From: Aquamicrobium lusatiense
Lineage (GTDB): Bacteria > Pseudomonadota > Alphaproteobacteria > Rhizobiales > Rhizobiaceae
Reading direction: 5' to 3'
DNA: 64,000 nt
NCBI RefSeq assembly: GCF_014201615.1
Contig: NZ_JACHEU010000005.1
Span: forward strand, 124,001-188,000
A program made the position numbers and the translations under genes. Below the pieces are notes generated by a model. The model was given only the letters and a program-made list of their open reading frames with translations, searched no databases and was not told where the DNA came from. This document shows, piece by piece, positions 25,741-36,128 of the stretch (position 1 is its first letter; each line of letters opens with the position of its first letter).

Positions 25741-26532
25741 ATGGTGAATCAGAAAAAACCGGATCCGATCCGCTCTCCGCTACTGGACAAGGCCGGGACA
25801 GACGGCATCCGCCATGGCTATTTCACCCGCACAGGCGGCGTATCCGAAGGTATCTACCGCGGCCTCAACATCGGCACCGGATCGCAGGACGATCAGGCGC
25901 TGGTGGCTGAAAACCGCAGGCGCGTGGCCGATTGGATGGGTGTCGGCCCCGATCATCTGCTGACCGCCTGGCAGGTTCATTCGCCAGACGTCGTCGTGGC
26001 ACGCGAGCCGTTCACTGGCGATCGCCCCAAGGCCGATGCCATCGTGACCGACCGGCCGGGCATTGCTGTCGGCGCCTCAACGGCGGATTGCGGTCCCGTA
26101 CTGTTTGCCGACCCGCAGGCAGGGGTCGTCGGCGCCGCACACGCCGGCTGGAAAGGCGCGCTAACAGGTGTTCTGGAAAATACGATCGTTGCCATGGAAA
26201 GCCTTGGGGCGCGACGCGACGGCATCGTCGCCGTGCTCGGCCCTTCAATCAGCGGCAGGAATTATGAGGTCGGCCCGGAATTCCGCGATCGGTTCCTGTC
26301 CGCCGCACCCGCCAATGAGGGCTGGTTCATTCCTTCCGGCCGTGCGGACCATTTCCTGTTCGACCTCAACGGCTACACTGTAGAGCGTCTGCGCAACGCG
26401 GGCGTGACCGCCGAAGCTCTGGGACGCTGCACCTATGATGAGGAAGAGCTGTTCTATTCCTATCGCCGCACAACCCATCGAAACGAGCCGGACTATGGCC
26501 GGCAGGCCTCGGTGATCGTTCTGGAGAGGTAA
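25741..26532 (+). CDS. pgeF: Peptidoglycan editing factor PgeF (laccase-domain, YfiH family)
   Basis: This 263-residue DUF152/YfiH protein contains GYFTRTGGVSEGIYRGLNIG, the copper/zinc-type ligands in ASTADCGPVLFADP and GAAHAGWKGALTGVL, and RCTYDEEELFYSYRR at the end. PgeF removes mis-incorporated L-Ser from UDP-MurNAc-peptide precursors in E. coli; older names are polyphenol oxidase or laccase domain protein. It follows midA in the same direction, and the M24-type gene follows six bases after its stop. Confidence 0.88.
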   Translation: MVNQKKPDPIRSPLLDKAGTDGIRHGYFTRTGGVSEGIYRGLNIGTGSQDDQALVAENRRRVADWMGVGPDHLLTAWQVHSPDVVVAREPFTGDRPKADAIVTDRPGIAVGASTADCGPVLFADPQAGVVGAAHAGWKGALTGVLENTIVAMESLGARRDGIVAVLGPSISGRNYEVGPEFRDRFLSAAPANEGWFIPSGRADHFLFDLNGYTVERLRNAGVTAEALGRCTYDEEELFYSYRRTTHRNEPDYGRQASVIVLER

Positions 26533-26538
26533 GCAATC

Positions 26539-27690
26539 ATGGCGCTGCATTTCGAACGCTCCGAATTCGATGCCCGCCGCGACCGGCTGATGATCGAGCT
26601 GGCTGAACGCAAGCTCGACGCGATCCTGCTGTTCGCGCAGGAAAGCATGTACTGGCTGACCGGCTACGACACCTTCGGCTTCTGCTTCTTCCAGTGCCTA
26701 GTCGTGAAGGCCGATGGTTCCATGACGCTGCTGACGCGCTCTGCCGATCTGCGTCAGGCACGCAACACTTCCATCATCGAAAACGTCGTGCTGTGGACCG
26801 ACCGCGAGGGTGCCAATCCGGCCATAGACCTGCGCAACCTGCTCAACGAGCTGGACCTGCTCGGCGCGCGCATCGGCGTCGAATACGATACGCACGGCCT
26901 TACCGCCTATAACGGCCGCCGGCTGGACGAGCAGCTGCAGACCTTCGGCCAGATTGCCGATGCCTCCGGCATTGTCGGGCGCCTGAGGCTTTTCAAGAGC
27001 CCGGCCGAGATCCTCAAAGTTGAAAAAGCAGCCGCTCTGTCCGATGATGCCCTAGACGCGGCCCTTCCGCTTGTTAAGCAGGGCGGAGACGAGGCGGCCA
27101 TCCTCGCCGCGATGCAGGGCACCGTTCTTGCCGGCGGCGGCGACTATCCCGCCAATGAATTCATCGTCGGTTCCGGACCGGACGCCCTGTTGTGCCGCTA
27201 CAAGGCCGGCCGCCGCAAGCTGAACAAGAACGACCAGCTTACGCTGGAATGGGCCGGCGTCTTTCATCATTATCATGCGCCGATGATGTGCACAGTGCTT
27301 ACCGGCAAGGCGTCCAAACGCCATCAGGAGCTTTTCGAGGCCTCGCAGGCTGCCCTGCTCGCCATCGAGAAAACGCTTACGCCCGACAACACATTCGGTG
27401 ATGTTTTCGACGCCCATGCCCGGACAATGGAAGCGCACGGGCTGACGAGGCACCGGCTCAACGCCTGCGGCTATTCGGTCGGCGCACGCTTTGCCCCGTC
27501 CTGGATGGACATGCCCATGTTCTATCAGGGCAATCAGGAGCCTATCGCTCCCAACATGACGCTATTCGCCCATGTGATCATCATGGATTCGGAAACCGAG
27601 ACGGCAATGACGCTCGGACGAACCTATCTCACCACCGAATCTCATGCCCGGTCTCTGTCGCGTCATGATCTCGACTTGATCGTGAAGTGA
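26539..27690 (+). CDS. M24-fold (Xaa-Pro peptidase/creatinase-like) protein with non-canonical metal site
   Basis: The protein has 383 residues: an N-terminal creatinase-like domain (about 1-140) and a C-terminal pita-bread domain (about 155-383). Canonical M24 peptidases bind two metals through D-D-H-E-E. Here the first pair reads E237 in LTLEWAGVFHHYHAP with a His near 246 where Asp is expected, and the end (AHVIIMDSETETAMTLGRTYLT) lacks the usual EPG and ED glutamates. It is therefore probably not an ordinary aminopeptidase; metal-free creatinase or ectoine-hydrolase-type hydrolases are possible relatives. It follows pgeF by six bases with AGAGGTAAG as Shine-Dalgarno. Confidence 0.82.
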   Translation: MALHFERSEFDARRDRLMIELAERKLDAILLFAQESMYWLTGYDTFGFCFFQCLVVKADGSMTLLTRSADLRQARNTSIIENVVLWTDREGANPAIDLRNLLNELDLLGARIGVEYDTHGLTAYNGRRLDEQLQTFGQIADASGIVGRLRLFKSPAEILKVEKAAALSDDALDAALPLVKQGGDEAAILAAMQGTVLAGGGDYPANEFIVGSGPDALLCRYKAGRRKLNKNDQLTLEWAGVFHHYHAPMMCTVLTGKASKRHQELFEASQAALLAIEKTLTPDNTFGDVFDAHARTMEAHGLTRHRLNACGYSVGARFAPSWMDMPMFYQGNQEPIAPNMTLFAHVIIMDSETETAMTLGRTYLTTESHARSLSRHDLDLIVK

Positions 27691-27744
27691 TACGTTCCAT
27701 CCCGGGATATGTATGATCCCGCGGCGTATGGAGTATTGAGGGAC

Positions 27745-28287
27745 ATGAGCCGAAGATCCCTGTCGAGCTTGTTTTTGGTGGCACTGACCGTTTCGGCCTG
27801 CAACAGTTCAAGCGTGCTCGATCCGTCCTCTGCTTCCCCCGGCCCCGCGACATCGACTGCCGCAGGCACCGCATCTGCGCCCCCCTCACTTCAGCCGCAA
27901 GCCGGCAACAGCAGGGTGAGGCTTCAGGTTGCTCCGATCGTCGGTGCATCGGTGGAGGCAGCGGGGCCTCTGATGGAAGCACTTCAGCAGCAGGCGCGCC
28001 AGCGCGGCATAACACTGACCGGCAGTTCCGGTCAGAGTGCGACCCACGTCCTGAAAGGCTATTTTTCCGTTCTGACCGAGGAAGGTCAGACCACAGTCAT
28101 CTACGTCTGGGACGTCTACGATCCGGCCGGAAGCCGCCTGCACCGCATCTCTGGTCAGCAGAAGGCGCCTACGGTGAATTCAGCCGAAGGCTGGCCCGGC
28201 GTAGCACCGGCCACGCTCGGTTCCATTGCCGACACGACCATCGACCAGCTCTCGGGCTGGCTGGGCAGTCAGTCTGTGCAGGAGTGA
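27745..28287 (+). CDS. Lipoprotein of unknown function
   Basis: The protein has 180 residues. The signal sequence ends in the lipobox VSAC (LFLVALTVSACNSSSVLD), followed by a Ser/Pro/Ala/Thr-rich linker (about 25-55) and a globular domain of about 120 residues (QVAPIVGASVEAAGPLMEALQQQARQRG; VIYVWDVYDPAGSRLHRI). I do not recognise the domain, although the layout resembles small Rhizobiales lipoproteins. The ATG at 27745 has a GAGGG run just upstream. It follows the M24 gene by 54 bases and precedes prs by 151 bases. Confidence 0.75.
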   Translation: MSRRSLSSLFLVALTVSACNSSSVLDPSSASPGPATSTAAGTASAPPSLQPQAGNSRVRLQVAPIVGASVEAAGPLMEALQQQARQRGITLTGSSGQSATHVLKGYFSVLTEEGQTTVIYVWDVYDPAGSRLHRISGQQKAPTVNSAEGWPGVAPATLGSIADTTIDQLSGWLGSQSVQE

Positions 28288-28438
28288 TGCGATCATATCG
28301 CCTGCGACATTTTCCCTGCGCCTTAATGGCCATATATGCCCGGAATCTTGGGATTTGCGCGGAGAATCCAGTTTGCAACGCTTGCAATACTGACCAAGGC
28401 GGCTAAAAACCCCCTAAATTTTTCTCCGGGAACAAGAC

Positions 28439-29374
<936 letters not shown>

Positions 29375-29447
29375 TACCGGTCCTTTTTCGTCACAAATGA
29401 ATGCCGCCGTTTTTCGCGAACGACGTCATCTGGTGGCCTGCATCCGT

Positions 29448-30308
29448 TCAGATGACCAGTTCCTGCCGCAGCGGCCGCTCCGCCTCGAAGGATCGGCGCA
29501 GATAGTTGCGCGGCGACGCACCCAACATGCGCTTGAACATGGTGGTGAACGCCGGCACGCTGTCATAGCCGAGGTCCAGCGCCACACTGGTGATCGGCTC
29601 TCCATCGGCCAGCCGCGGCAAGGCCGCAAACAGCAACGCCTGCTGGCGCCATGTCGAGAGCGACAGCCCCGTTTCCCGGTGAAAGGTGCGGGTGAATGAC
29701 CGCCGGCTCATACCCAGCAATTCCGCCCAGTCGTCGATGGTCGTGTGCGGCGAAGGCTCTGCAAGAAAGCGCCGGCACAGCGCAGCGATACGCGGATCGG
29801 ACGGAAAAGTGAGTCCGAGAGGCCGCTCAGGAAGACGCGGAATTTCAAGCAGCAGAAGGTTCAGCAGCAGAATCCTCCGCTCCGATGGGGCGGACTGAGC
29901 AGGTTTCTGAACCGCCTCGATGATGAGGCTGCGCATCAGATCGCTGACCGCGACGACCCGCAGCCGCGAGGGAAGCCCTTCGATCGCATCGGGGAGCACA
30001 TAGACGGAGCGCATGCTGACGTCGCCCAGCATTTCCACCGAATGCACGATGCCGGCCGGAACCCACATGGCATGGTCCGGCGGCACGATCCATCGCCCGA
30101 ATTTCGTCTTGATCAGCACCACGCCATGCAGCGCATGCAGAAGTTGCGCCCGGTCGTGGTCATGCTCGGGCACCCGATAGCCGTCCGGATATTCGCAAGG
30201 CAGCGCGACGATGTGATCGCTTTTCTGCTCCAGCCACCGAAGCCGGCGCATATGCATTTCAAACATTGAAACGTCGCCGTTACCGGCAGGGGTCTCTTCT
30301 TTAGGCAT
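29448..30308 (-). CDS. AraC-family transcriptional regulator with cupin sensor
   Basis: The protein has 286 residues. An N-terminal cupin-like region (EHDHDRAQLLHALHGVVLIKTKFGRWIVPPDHAMWVPAGIVHSVEM) binds an unknown ligand. A C-terminal pair of HTH motifs (about 190-285) includes TTIDDWAELLGMSRRSFTRTFHRETGLSLSTWRQQ and SVALDLGYDSVPAFTTMFKRMLGASPRNYLR. It is divergent from an MFS exporter gene 114 bases away, which is its likely target. ATG at 30308. Confidence 0.9.
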   Translation of the reverse strand: MPKEETPAGNGDVSMFEMHMRRLRWLEQKSDHIVALPCEYPDGYRVPEHDHDRAQLLHALHGVVLIKTKFGRWIVPPDHAMWVPAGIVHSVEMLGDVSMRSVYVLPDAIEGLPSRLRVVAVSDLMRSLIIEAVQKPAQSAPSERRILLLNLLLLEIPRLPERPLGLTFPSDPRIAALCRRFLAEPSPHTTIDDWAELLGMSRRSFTRTFHRETGLSLSTWRQQALLFAALPRLADGEPITSVALDLGYDSVPAFTTMFKRMLGASPRNYLRRSFEAERPLRQELVI

Positions 30309-30422
30309 CACAATTGGCCCACTTGCGAAAGTAATGGACCAAACCACGAAAGAACCCCCGACACAACAGGATTATAAGCCCCGCAAGACCTTGCGTATTG
30401 CCTGAGTGCACGGAGCCTTGCC

Positions 30423-31634
30423 TTGACCGATACAGCCCTTCCCGCCCAACGCGTCTCCGGAACCGGCACGGCACTCACCGTGATTCTGGCGGTGAGCCTG
30501 TGTCACGGCATCAACGACATCATGCAGTCGCTGCTCTCGGCGATCTATCCGCTGCTCAAGGACAATTATGGCCTCGATTTCTGGCAGATCGGCCTTCTGA
30601 CATTCACCTTCCAGCTCACAGCTTCGCTGCTGCAGCCGGTGGTGGGCCTGATCACCGACAAGAAACCCATGCCCTTTTCTCTTTCATTCGGCATGATGTC
30701 TTCTCTGATCGGGCTGATCATCCTTGCCTATGCCGGGCACTATTGGGTGCTGCTGGCCGGCGCGTCTCTGATCGGCATCGGCTCCTCCATATTCCACCCG
30801 GAAGCCTCGCGCATCGCCCGCCTCGCGTCCGGCGGCCGTCACGGTCTGGCGCAGTCGCTGTTCCAGGTGGGCGGCAATGCGGGTCAGGCCATTGGCCCTC
30901 TTCTGGCGGCTTTCGTCGTTGTGCCATACGGCCAGAGCAGCATTGCGTGGTTCGCGCTCGCTTCGCTGCTCGGCATCGTCATTCTTTACCGGGTCGGCAA
31001 CTGGTACAAGCAGTTGCAGGCGAGAACGGCTTCCGCCACAAAATCGGATGCCCCCATCATGACGCTGCCGCGCAAGCGCGTTGCCTGGGCGCTCACCATC
31101 CTGACCATTCTGGTCCTGTCCAAGAATGCCTACATGGCGGGGCTTTCCAGCTACTACACCTTCTATGTGATCGAAAAATTCGGCGTGTCTGTGCAGATGT
31201 CGCAGATCCTCCTCTTCGCTTTCCTTGGCGCCTGTGCGCTCGGCATCCTGTTCGGTGGCCCTTTCGGCGACCGTTTCGGACAGAAGGCCATGATCTGGTT
31301 CTCCATCATCGGCGTGATTCCCTTCACGTTGGCCCTGCCCTACGCGAACTTCGAATGGACGATCATTCTCACCATCGTCATTGGCCTGATCATGTCTTCT
31401 GCTTTCTCCAACATCGTGGTGTTTGCGCAGGAACTGGTTCCGGGACGCGTTGGCATGATTGCCGGCATCTTCTTCGGCTTTGCATTCGGCATGGGCGGCA
31501 TTGCTGCAGCCCTGCTGGGCATCGTCGCAGACGCGAAGGGTATCGAATACGTCTACCATGCCTGCTCATATCTGCCGCTGATCGGTCTTCTGACCGTCTT
31601 CCTTCCCAGCACGAAGACAAAGCGGGCCGCCTGA
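30423..31634 (+). CDS. MFS transporter, fosmidomycin-resistance (Fsr)-like
   Basis: This 403-residue major facilitator has about 12 membrane segments. Its first helix, LTVILAVSLCHGINDIMQSLLSAIYPLLKDNYGLDFWQIG, and the segment ASLIGIGSSIFHPEASRIARLASGGRHGLAQSLFQVGGNAGQAIGPLLA are characteristic of the Fsr branch of drug exporters. The true substrate is unknown. The start is TTG at 30423. The divergent AraC-type gene probably regulates it. An inverted repeat follows its stop (31652-31670). Confidence 0.87.
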   Translation: MTDTALPAQRVSGTGTALTVILAVSLCHGINDIMQSLLSAIYPLLKDNYGLDFWQIGLLTFTFQLTASLLQPVVGLITDKKPMPFSLSFGMMSSLIGLIILAYAGHYWVLLAGASLIGIGSSIFHPEASRIARLASGGRHGLAQSLFQVGGNAGQAIGPLLAAFVVVPYGQSSIAWFALASLLGIVILYRVGNWYKQLQARTASATKSDAPIMTLPRKRVAWALTILTILVLSKNAYMAGLSSYYTFYVIEKFGVSVQMSQILLFAFLGACALGILFGGPFGDRFGQKAMIWFSIIGVIPFTLALPYANFEWTIILTIVIGLIMSSAFSNIVVFAQELVPGRVGMIAGIFFGFAFGMGGIAAALLGIVADAKGIEYVYHACSYLPLIGLLTVFLPSTKTKRAA

Positions 31635-31651
31635 GCAAAACAGCGCAGGAT

Positions 31652-31670
31652 CGCTGGCTTTTCGCCAGCG
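31652..31670 (+). other. Inverted repeat after the MFS gene
   Basis: CGCTGGC and GCCAGCG pair around TTTTC about 18 bases past the MFS stop. No U-run follows on the plus strand. It may stabilise the 3' end, or be a weak terminator before the rplY leader. Confidence 0.5.
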
Positions 31671-31868
31671 GCCTTGCGTGAGAAGGCCCCTTCCGTTATA
31701 GAGCCGCCAGCCGCGTAGACACCCTTGGAGGCAACGCGGTCGAAGCCCGCCTTCCCGCACTGCCATTGCCTGCCCCGCAGGCGAAGACAAAACTCGGGAC
31801 GCCGCGTCTTCCCGTCTGTTTCGGGCACGCCCGCTGCAGACGCTCCGCACATTAAGAAAGGAAATGCC

Positions 31869-32486
31869 ATGAGCACCAGCTACGAGCTCAAGGCCGAGAC
31901 GCGCGAAAGGGTCGGTAAGGGGTCCGCCCGTGCCATTCGCCGTGACGGCAAGATTCCCGCAGTTATCTATGGCGACAAGCAGCCTCCCCTGGCGATCACC
32001 TTGTCGTACAAGGACATCTTCTACAAGATCCATGGCGGCGGCTTCATGACCACCGTTGCCACGATCGACGTGGACGGACAGAAGATCCGCGTCCTGCCCA
32101 AGGACTACCAGCTTGACGCCATTCGCGACTTCCCGCTGCATGTCGACTTCCTGCGCGTGAGCGCGAAGTCGGAAGTCACCGTGAACATCCCGGTCCACTT
32201 CATCAACGAAGAGAAGTCGCCCGGCCTGAAGCGCGGTGGCGTGCTCAACGTCGTGCGCCACGAAGTCGAGTTCGTCTGCCCGGCCAACGCCATCCCGGAT
32301 TCGATCACCATCGATCTGGAAGGCACCGAGATCGGTGACGTCATCCACATCTCTTCGATCAAGCTGCCGAAAGGCATCACGCCCCTCATCGCCGACCGCG
32401 ACTTCACCGTGGCCACGGTTGCCGGCTCTGCCGCTGCCAAGTCCGAGGCCGACGGCGAAGAAGCTGCGGACAGCGAAGAGAAGTAA
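31869..32486 (+). CDS. rplY: 50S ribosomal protein L25 / general stress protein Ctc
   Basis: The 205-residue two-domain L25 (TL5/Ctc type) has an N-terminal 5S rRNA-binding domain (about 1-95; [31 protein letters not shown]) and a C-terminal beta domain (about 100-190; [42 protein letters not shown]), with an acidic tail. The ATG at 31869 has AAAGGAA upstream; the longer frame from 31725 is leader sequence. pth follows 23 bases downstream, the standard rplY-pth-ychF order in Alphaproteobacteria. Confidence 0.94.
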   Translation: MSTSYELKAETRERVGKGSARAIRRDGKIPAVIYGDKQPPLAITLSYKDIFYKIHGGGFMTTVATIDVDGQKIRVLPKDYQLDAIRDFPLHVDFLRVSAKSEVTVNIPVHFINEEKSPGLKRGGVLNVVRHEVEFVCPANAIPDSITIDLEGTEIGDVIHISSIKLPKGITPLIADRDFTVATVAGSAAAKSEADGEEAADSEEK

Positions 32487-32509
32487 ATCTCAGTGCCCGG
32501 AGACTGACG

Positions 32510-33238
32510 ATGCTGCTCTTTGTGGGCCTCGGCAACCCGGGCGCGAAATATGCAAACAACCGGCACAATGTCGGTTTCATGGCGGCGGACGCGATTGCCC
32601 GCCGCCATTCCTTTTCGCCCTGGTCGCGCAAGTTTCAGGCCGAGATTGCCGAAGGCAGGCTTGAAGGCGAGAAGGTGCTGCTCATCAAGCCGCAGACCTT
32701 CATGAACCTGTCCGGCCAGTCGGTGGGTGAAGCCCTTCGCTTCTACAAACTCGATGCCTCCGCGGTCACCGTGTTTTACGACGAGATCGATCTTGAACCC
32801 GGCAAGGTTCGGGTGAAGAAGGGCGGCGGCGCCGGCGGCCACAACGGCATCCGCTCCCTCGACCAGCATATCGGCAAGGACTACCGCCGGGTTCGCATCG
32901 GCGTCGGCCATCCGGGCGTCCGGGAAATGGTGCACGGCCACGTCCTCGGCGATTTCTCGAAGAGTGACCGCGAATGGCTGGACGTATTGATCGAGGCGAT
33001 TGGCGACAATGCAGCCCTCATAGCAAAGGGTGACGACAATTCCTTCATGAACCGGGTTACGCTGACACTGCGCGACAAGCTTCAGCCGACCGGTGAGAAC
33101 GACACTCCACCGCCGAAGAAAGCAGCGCCCAAGGCGCAGAGCCATATCCGGCAGGCCCGTCAGAACGCGCCAGCCGTGAAGGTGCCGGAAAACGGCCCCA
33201 TGGCCGCGATGCTCAGGAAGCTTCTGGGCAAGGAATAA
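32510..33238 (+). CDS. pth: Peptidyl-tRNA hydrolase
   Basis: Pth cleaves peptidyl-tRNA released by stalled ribosomes to recycle tRNA. The 242-residue protein has [18 protein letters not shown] with catalytic H19, the PQTFMNLSG loop, [29 protein letters not shown] and the C-terminal domain. The last 45 residues or so are a Pro/Lys/Ala-rich tail beyond the E. coli length (194), common in Rhizobiales. It follows rplY by 23 bases. Confidence 0.94.
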   Translation: MLLFVGLGNPGAKYANNRHNVGFMAADAIARRHSFSPWSRKFQAEIAEGRLEGEKVLLIKPQTFMNLSGQSVGEALRFYKLDASAVTVFYDEIDLEPGKVRVKKGGGAGGHNGIRSLDQHIGKDYRRVRIGVGHPGVREMVHGHVLGDFSKSDREWLDVLIEAIGDNAALIAKGDDNSFMNRVTLTLRDKLQPTGENDTPPPKKAAPKAQSHIRQARQNAPAVKVPENGPMAAMLRKLLGKE

Positions 33239-33316
33239 GCTGCCCGGCCTTGACGAGCGGGCGCCCTATCGACCATAGCCGGGACTACTTTCCCAGCAGG
33301 ACAGGATCAGGAAATC

Positions 33317-34420
33317 ATGGGTTTCAAATGCGGCATCGTCGGCCTGCCCAATGTCGGCAAGTCGACGCTCTTCAACGCACTGACCAGAACAGCCGCCGCA
33401 CAGGCAGCCAATTATCCGTTCTGCACCATCGAGCCGAATACCGGAGAGGTGGCAGTTCCTGATCCGCGCCTGAAAAAGATCGCGGCAGCGGCAGGCTCGA
33501 AGGAAATAATCCCGACCCGCATCTCCTTTGTCGATATCGCGGGCCTCGTCCGTGGCGCGTCCAAGGGCGAAGGCCTTGGCAACCAGTTCCTCGCCAATAT
33601 CCGCGAAGTCGATGCCATTGTGCATGTGCTGCGCTGCTTCGAGGACGACGACATCACCCATGTCGAAGGCCGCATCGATCCGGTGGCCGACGCAGAGACG
33701 GTCGAGACCGAGCTGATGCTCGCCGATCTGGAAAGTCTCGAACGGCGCATCGTGCAGACGCGCAAGCGCGCGAGCGGCAAGGACAAGGATTCGCTCGCGG
33801 TTCTTCCGATGATGGAACAGGCGCTGGAGCTGCTCCAGAACGGCAAGCCGACACGCGTCCTGCTCGATGGCATGGCGGCGGAGGACCTGCGCATCCTGCA
33901 GGGCCTCAACCTGCTCACGTCACACCCGGTCCTCTATGTCTGCAACGTTGCTGAAAGCGATGCAGCCGATGGCAACGATCACACCAGAGCCGTCGGGAAG
34001 ATGGCCGAAGCGCAGGGCGCGCGCGTGGTGATCATTTCCGCTGCGATCGAAGCCGAAGTCGCGCAGCTTCCCGACGAGGAGGCGCAGGAATTCCTGTCAT
34101 CCATGGGTCTTGAGGAACCGGGGCTGGATCGTCTGATCCGGGCCGGCTACGAGCTTCTGCACCTCATCACCTATTTCACCGCCGGCCCGAAGGAAACGCG
34201 CGCCTGGACCATCGAGCGCGGCACCAAGGCCCCGCAGGCGGCTGGTGTCATTCACACCGATTTCGAGCGCGGCTTCATCCGCGCCCAGACCATCGCCTAC
34301 AATGATTTTGTGACGCTGGGAGGGGAAATCGCGGCCAAGGAAGCCGGGAAGGCGCGTGACGAAGGCAAGGAATATGTCGTTCAGGATGGCGACGTGCTGA
34401 TGTTCAAGTTCAACACCTGA
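33317..34420 (+). CDS. ychF: Redox-regulated ATPase YchF (Obg family)
   Basis: YchF is a ribosome-binding P-loop NTPase that prefers ATP over GTP. The 367-residue protein has the P-loop GLPNVGKST at residues 9-17, the switch region FVDIAGLVRGASKGEGLGNQFL, the degenerate G4 motif YVCNVAESD instead of NKxD, and a C-terminal TGS domain (about 285-365; LITYFTAGPKETRAWTI). The length matches the family. ATG at 33317 after an AGGA-type site. It is the third gene of rplY-pth-ychF, with gaps under 80 bases. Confidence 0.95.
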   Translation: MGFKCGIVGLPNVGKSTLFNALTRTAAAQAANYPFCTIEPNTGEVAVPDPRLKKIAAAAGSKEIIPTRISFVDIAGLVRGASKGEGLGNQFLANIREVDAIVHVLRCFEDDDITHVEGRIDPVADAETVETELMLADLESLERRIVQTRKRASGKDKDSLAVLPMMEQALELLQNGKPTRVLLDGMAAEDLRILQGLNLLTSHPVLYVCNVAESDAADGNDHTRAVGKMAEAQGARVVIISAAIEAEVAQLPDEEAQEFLSSMGLEEPGLDRLIRAGYELLHLITYFTAGPKETRAWTIERGTKAPQAAGVIHTDFERGFIRAQTIAYNDFVTLGGEIAAKEAGKARDEGKEYVVQDGDVLMFKFNT

Positions 34421-34443
34421 TCCTGCAGGAGCGGCAGTGCCTG

Positions 34444-35379
34444 TCAGGCTTTGCCGCTCTTCCTGCCCCGCGTCTGCGGCCTTGCCAGCCAGATGCCCCA
34501 CAGAATGGCAAGGCCTCCAAGCCCCTGAAGCGGGGTTATGGCTTCACCGAAGACAAGCCAAGCAAGCGCCGAAGCCACCACGGCTTCCATGAAGATCACC
34601 AGCGACGAGAACATCGAAGGCAGCGTTCCCAGAGCGTAGGACAGCAGCCCCTGTCCTCCGACATGGCTGATGACGGCAAGGCAGACCAGCACCAGCCATC
34701 CGATGGCGTTCGAGGGGAACATCGGCTGGCCATAGAGCAGCCATGCGCCTGCCGCGGCCAGCGCCAGCAGAGCCGCTGTGATCAGGCTCATATGGAATGT
34801 GATCCAGGCCGCGCCCTCGGTTTCCCGCGCCCTCTCCACCGTAAGGAAGTAGATGCCGAAGAACAGACCGGTAAGCGCCCCGAAGAGATCTCCGAGCAGA
34901 TGATCCGGTGACAATTCAAAAGAATGCCAGACCAGCGCTGCGCCGCCGCCAAGACAGAAGACGAGGCCAACAGCGGTGGCCGCGGTGACACGCCGCCCAA
35001 GGACGATCCACCCCAGCAGGCCGACCCAGAGCGGCGCAGTGGTCGCGAAGAAAGTGGAGTTGGCAATGGTGGTGTTGAGAATAGCCAGATGCCAGAAGAA
35101 CAGGTCTCCCGCGAACGCAAGACCCGTGGCGATCACCGCCGGTGAGAACCGTCTTGCCGGTGCAGGCGCCTTGCTGCGCTTCTGTTCAATCCGCATCCAT
35201 GCGAACAGAAACGGCAGCGCCAGGAATACGCGATAGAAAGCGCTGGCGAAGGGACCGACATCGGACAGCCGCACCAGAATCGGCGATACCGCCATTGCCA
35301 GCGCCCCGGTCACGAGAGCAAGGAGCGCGGGCCAGTTCGAGCCGGCTGCCGAAGGGGCACTGTTCACCGAAACTGACAT
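34444..35379 (-). CDS. DMT-superfamily (EamA) transporter
   Basis: The 311-residue transporter has ten membrane segments in two EamA repeats (about 17-150 and 165-300). Motifs are typical: PILVRLSDVGPFASAFYRVFLALPFLF and FMEAVVASALAWLVFGEAITPLQGLGG. EamA proteins export or import metabolites such as amino acids; the substrate is unknown. The ATG at 35379 has AGGAAGG upstream. It is convergent with ychF, with stops about 20 bases apart. Confidence 0.87.
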   Translation of the reverse strand: MSVSVNSAPSAAGSNWPALLALVTGALAMAVSPILVRLSDVGPFASAFYRVFLALPFLFAWMRIEQKRSKAPAPARRFSPAVIATGLAFAGDLFFWHLAILNTTIANSTFFATTAPLWVGLLGWIVLGRRVTAATAVGLVFCLGGGAALVWHSFELSPDHLLGDLFGALTGLFFGIYFLTVERARETEGAAWITFHMSLITAALLALAAAGAWLLYGQPMFPSNAIGWLVLVCLAVISHVGGQGLLSYALGTLPSMFSSLVIFMEAVVASALAWLVFGEAITPLQGLGGLAILWGIWLARPQTRGRKSGKA

Positions 35380-35666
35380 CCGTCTACCTTCCTGCTGCAA
35401 AAGCAGATTTTCCGCTGCAGCCCTGACTGATCTGAGGATCAATCAAACAAAACCAGAAACCTTCACATATCAGGAATATTGAAGTTTGTTCTGCGTTACC
35501 CGCCAGATAAGCTTGTGCCAGATGAAAAGCCACAGCGTTGAAAACCTGCCTTCAGGACAGCGCGCTTTCTTGACATGATTGCCGTGGAAAAGGCGTTGCA
35601 AAGCAGCTTGCGCAACGGAGAATCCGCGTCCATGATAATCGTACAAACTTGAACGGGATTGTGCGC

Positions 35667-36128
35667 ATGGCCGGGAAAATATGGGCTTACGAGGATTTCG
35701 AGGTCGGCAGTTCGCTTGAGCTGGGATCGAAACTGGTGACAGCCGAGGAGATTGTCGAGTTCGCTTCCGAGTTCGACCCTCAGCCCATGCATCTGGAACA
35801 AGCGGCCGGTGAAGCCAGCATTCTGGGCGGCCTCTCTGCCTCGGGCTGGCACATTTGCGGCATGTTCATGCGTCTGTTGTGTGATTCTCTGCTGCTCGAC
35901 TCCACGTCGCAGGGTTCACCCGGCATCGACGAAGTCAAATGGAAGAAGCCCGTTCTGGCGGGGGATCGCCTCACGGCCCGCTCGACTGTGCTCGCCAAGC
36001 GCATATCGTCCTCACGGCCCGGTCTCGGATTGGTGTCCATGCGCGCCGAAATGATCAACCAGCGTGGCGAAAGCGTGTTCGAACTGCAGAACACCGGCAT
36101 GTTCCTGAGCCGGGAGGCTGCCCAATGA
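35667..36128 (+). CDS. MaoC-like hotdog dehydratase (copy 1 of pair)
   Basis: The protein has 153 residues, with the MaoC/R-specific hydratase signature around FDPQPMHLEQAAGEASILGGLSASGWHICGMFMRLL. The Asp/His in FDPQPMH is the catalytic hydratase pair of the family. The hydratase-2 motif also fits a half-enzyme of a two-subunit hydratase. The start is ATG 35667 (MAGKIW), with only a weak ribosome binding site. It overlaps the next MaoC gene by four bases (ATGA), so both are translated together. Confidence 0.83.
   Translation: MAGKIWAYEDFEVGSSLELGSKLVTAEEIVEFASEFDPQPMHLEQAAGEASILGGLSASGWHICGMFMRLLCDSLLLDSTSQGSPGIDEVKWKKPVLAGDRLTARSTVLAKRISSSRPGLGLVSMRAEMINQRGESVFELQNTGMFLSREAAQ

Noticed and set aside
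30398..31681. 427-residue plus-strand frame over the MFS gene
   Set aside because: It is a shifted reading of the transporter gene; the protein is Arg/His/Cys-rich and lacks membrane helices.
34429..34459. Inverted repeat GAGCGGCA/TGCCGCTC at the convergent ychF/EamA ends
   Set aside because: It lies partly in the coding end of the EamA gene and has no U-run, so a terminator is not supported.
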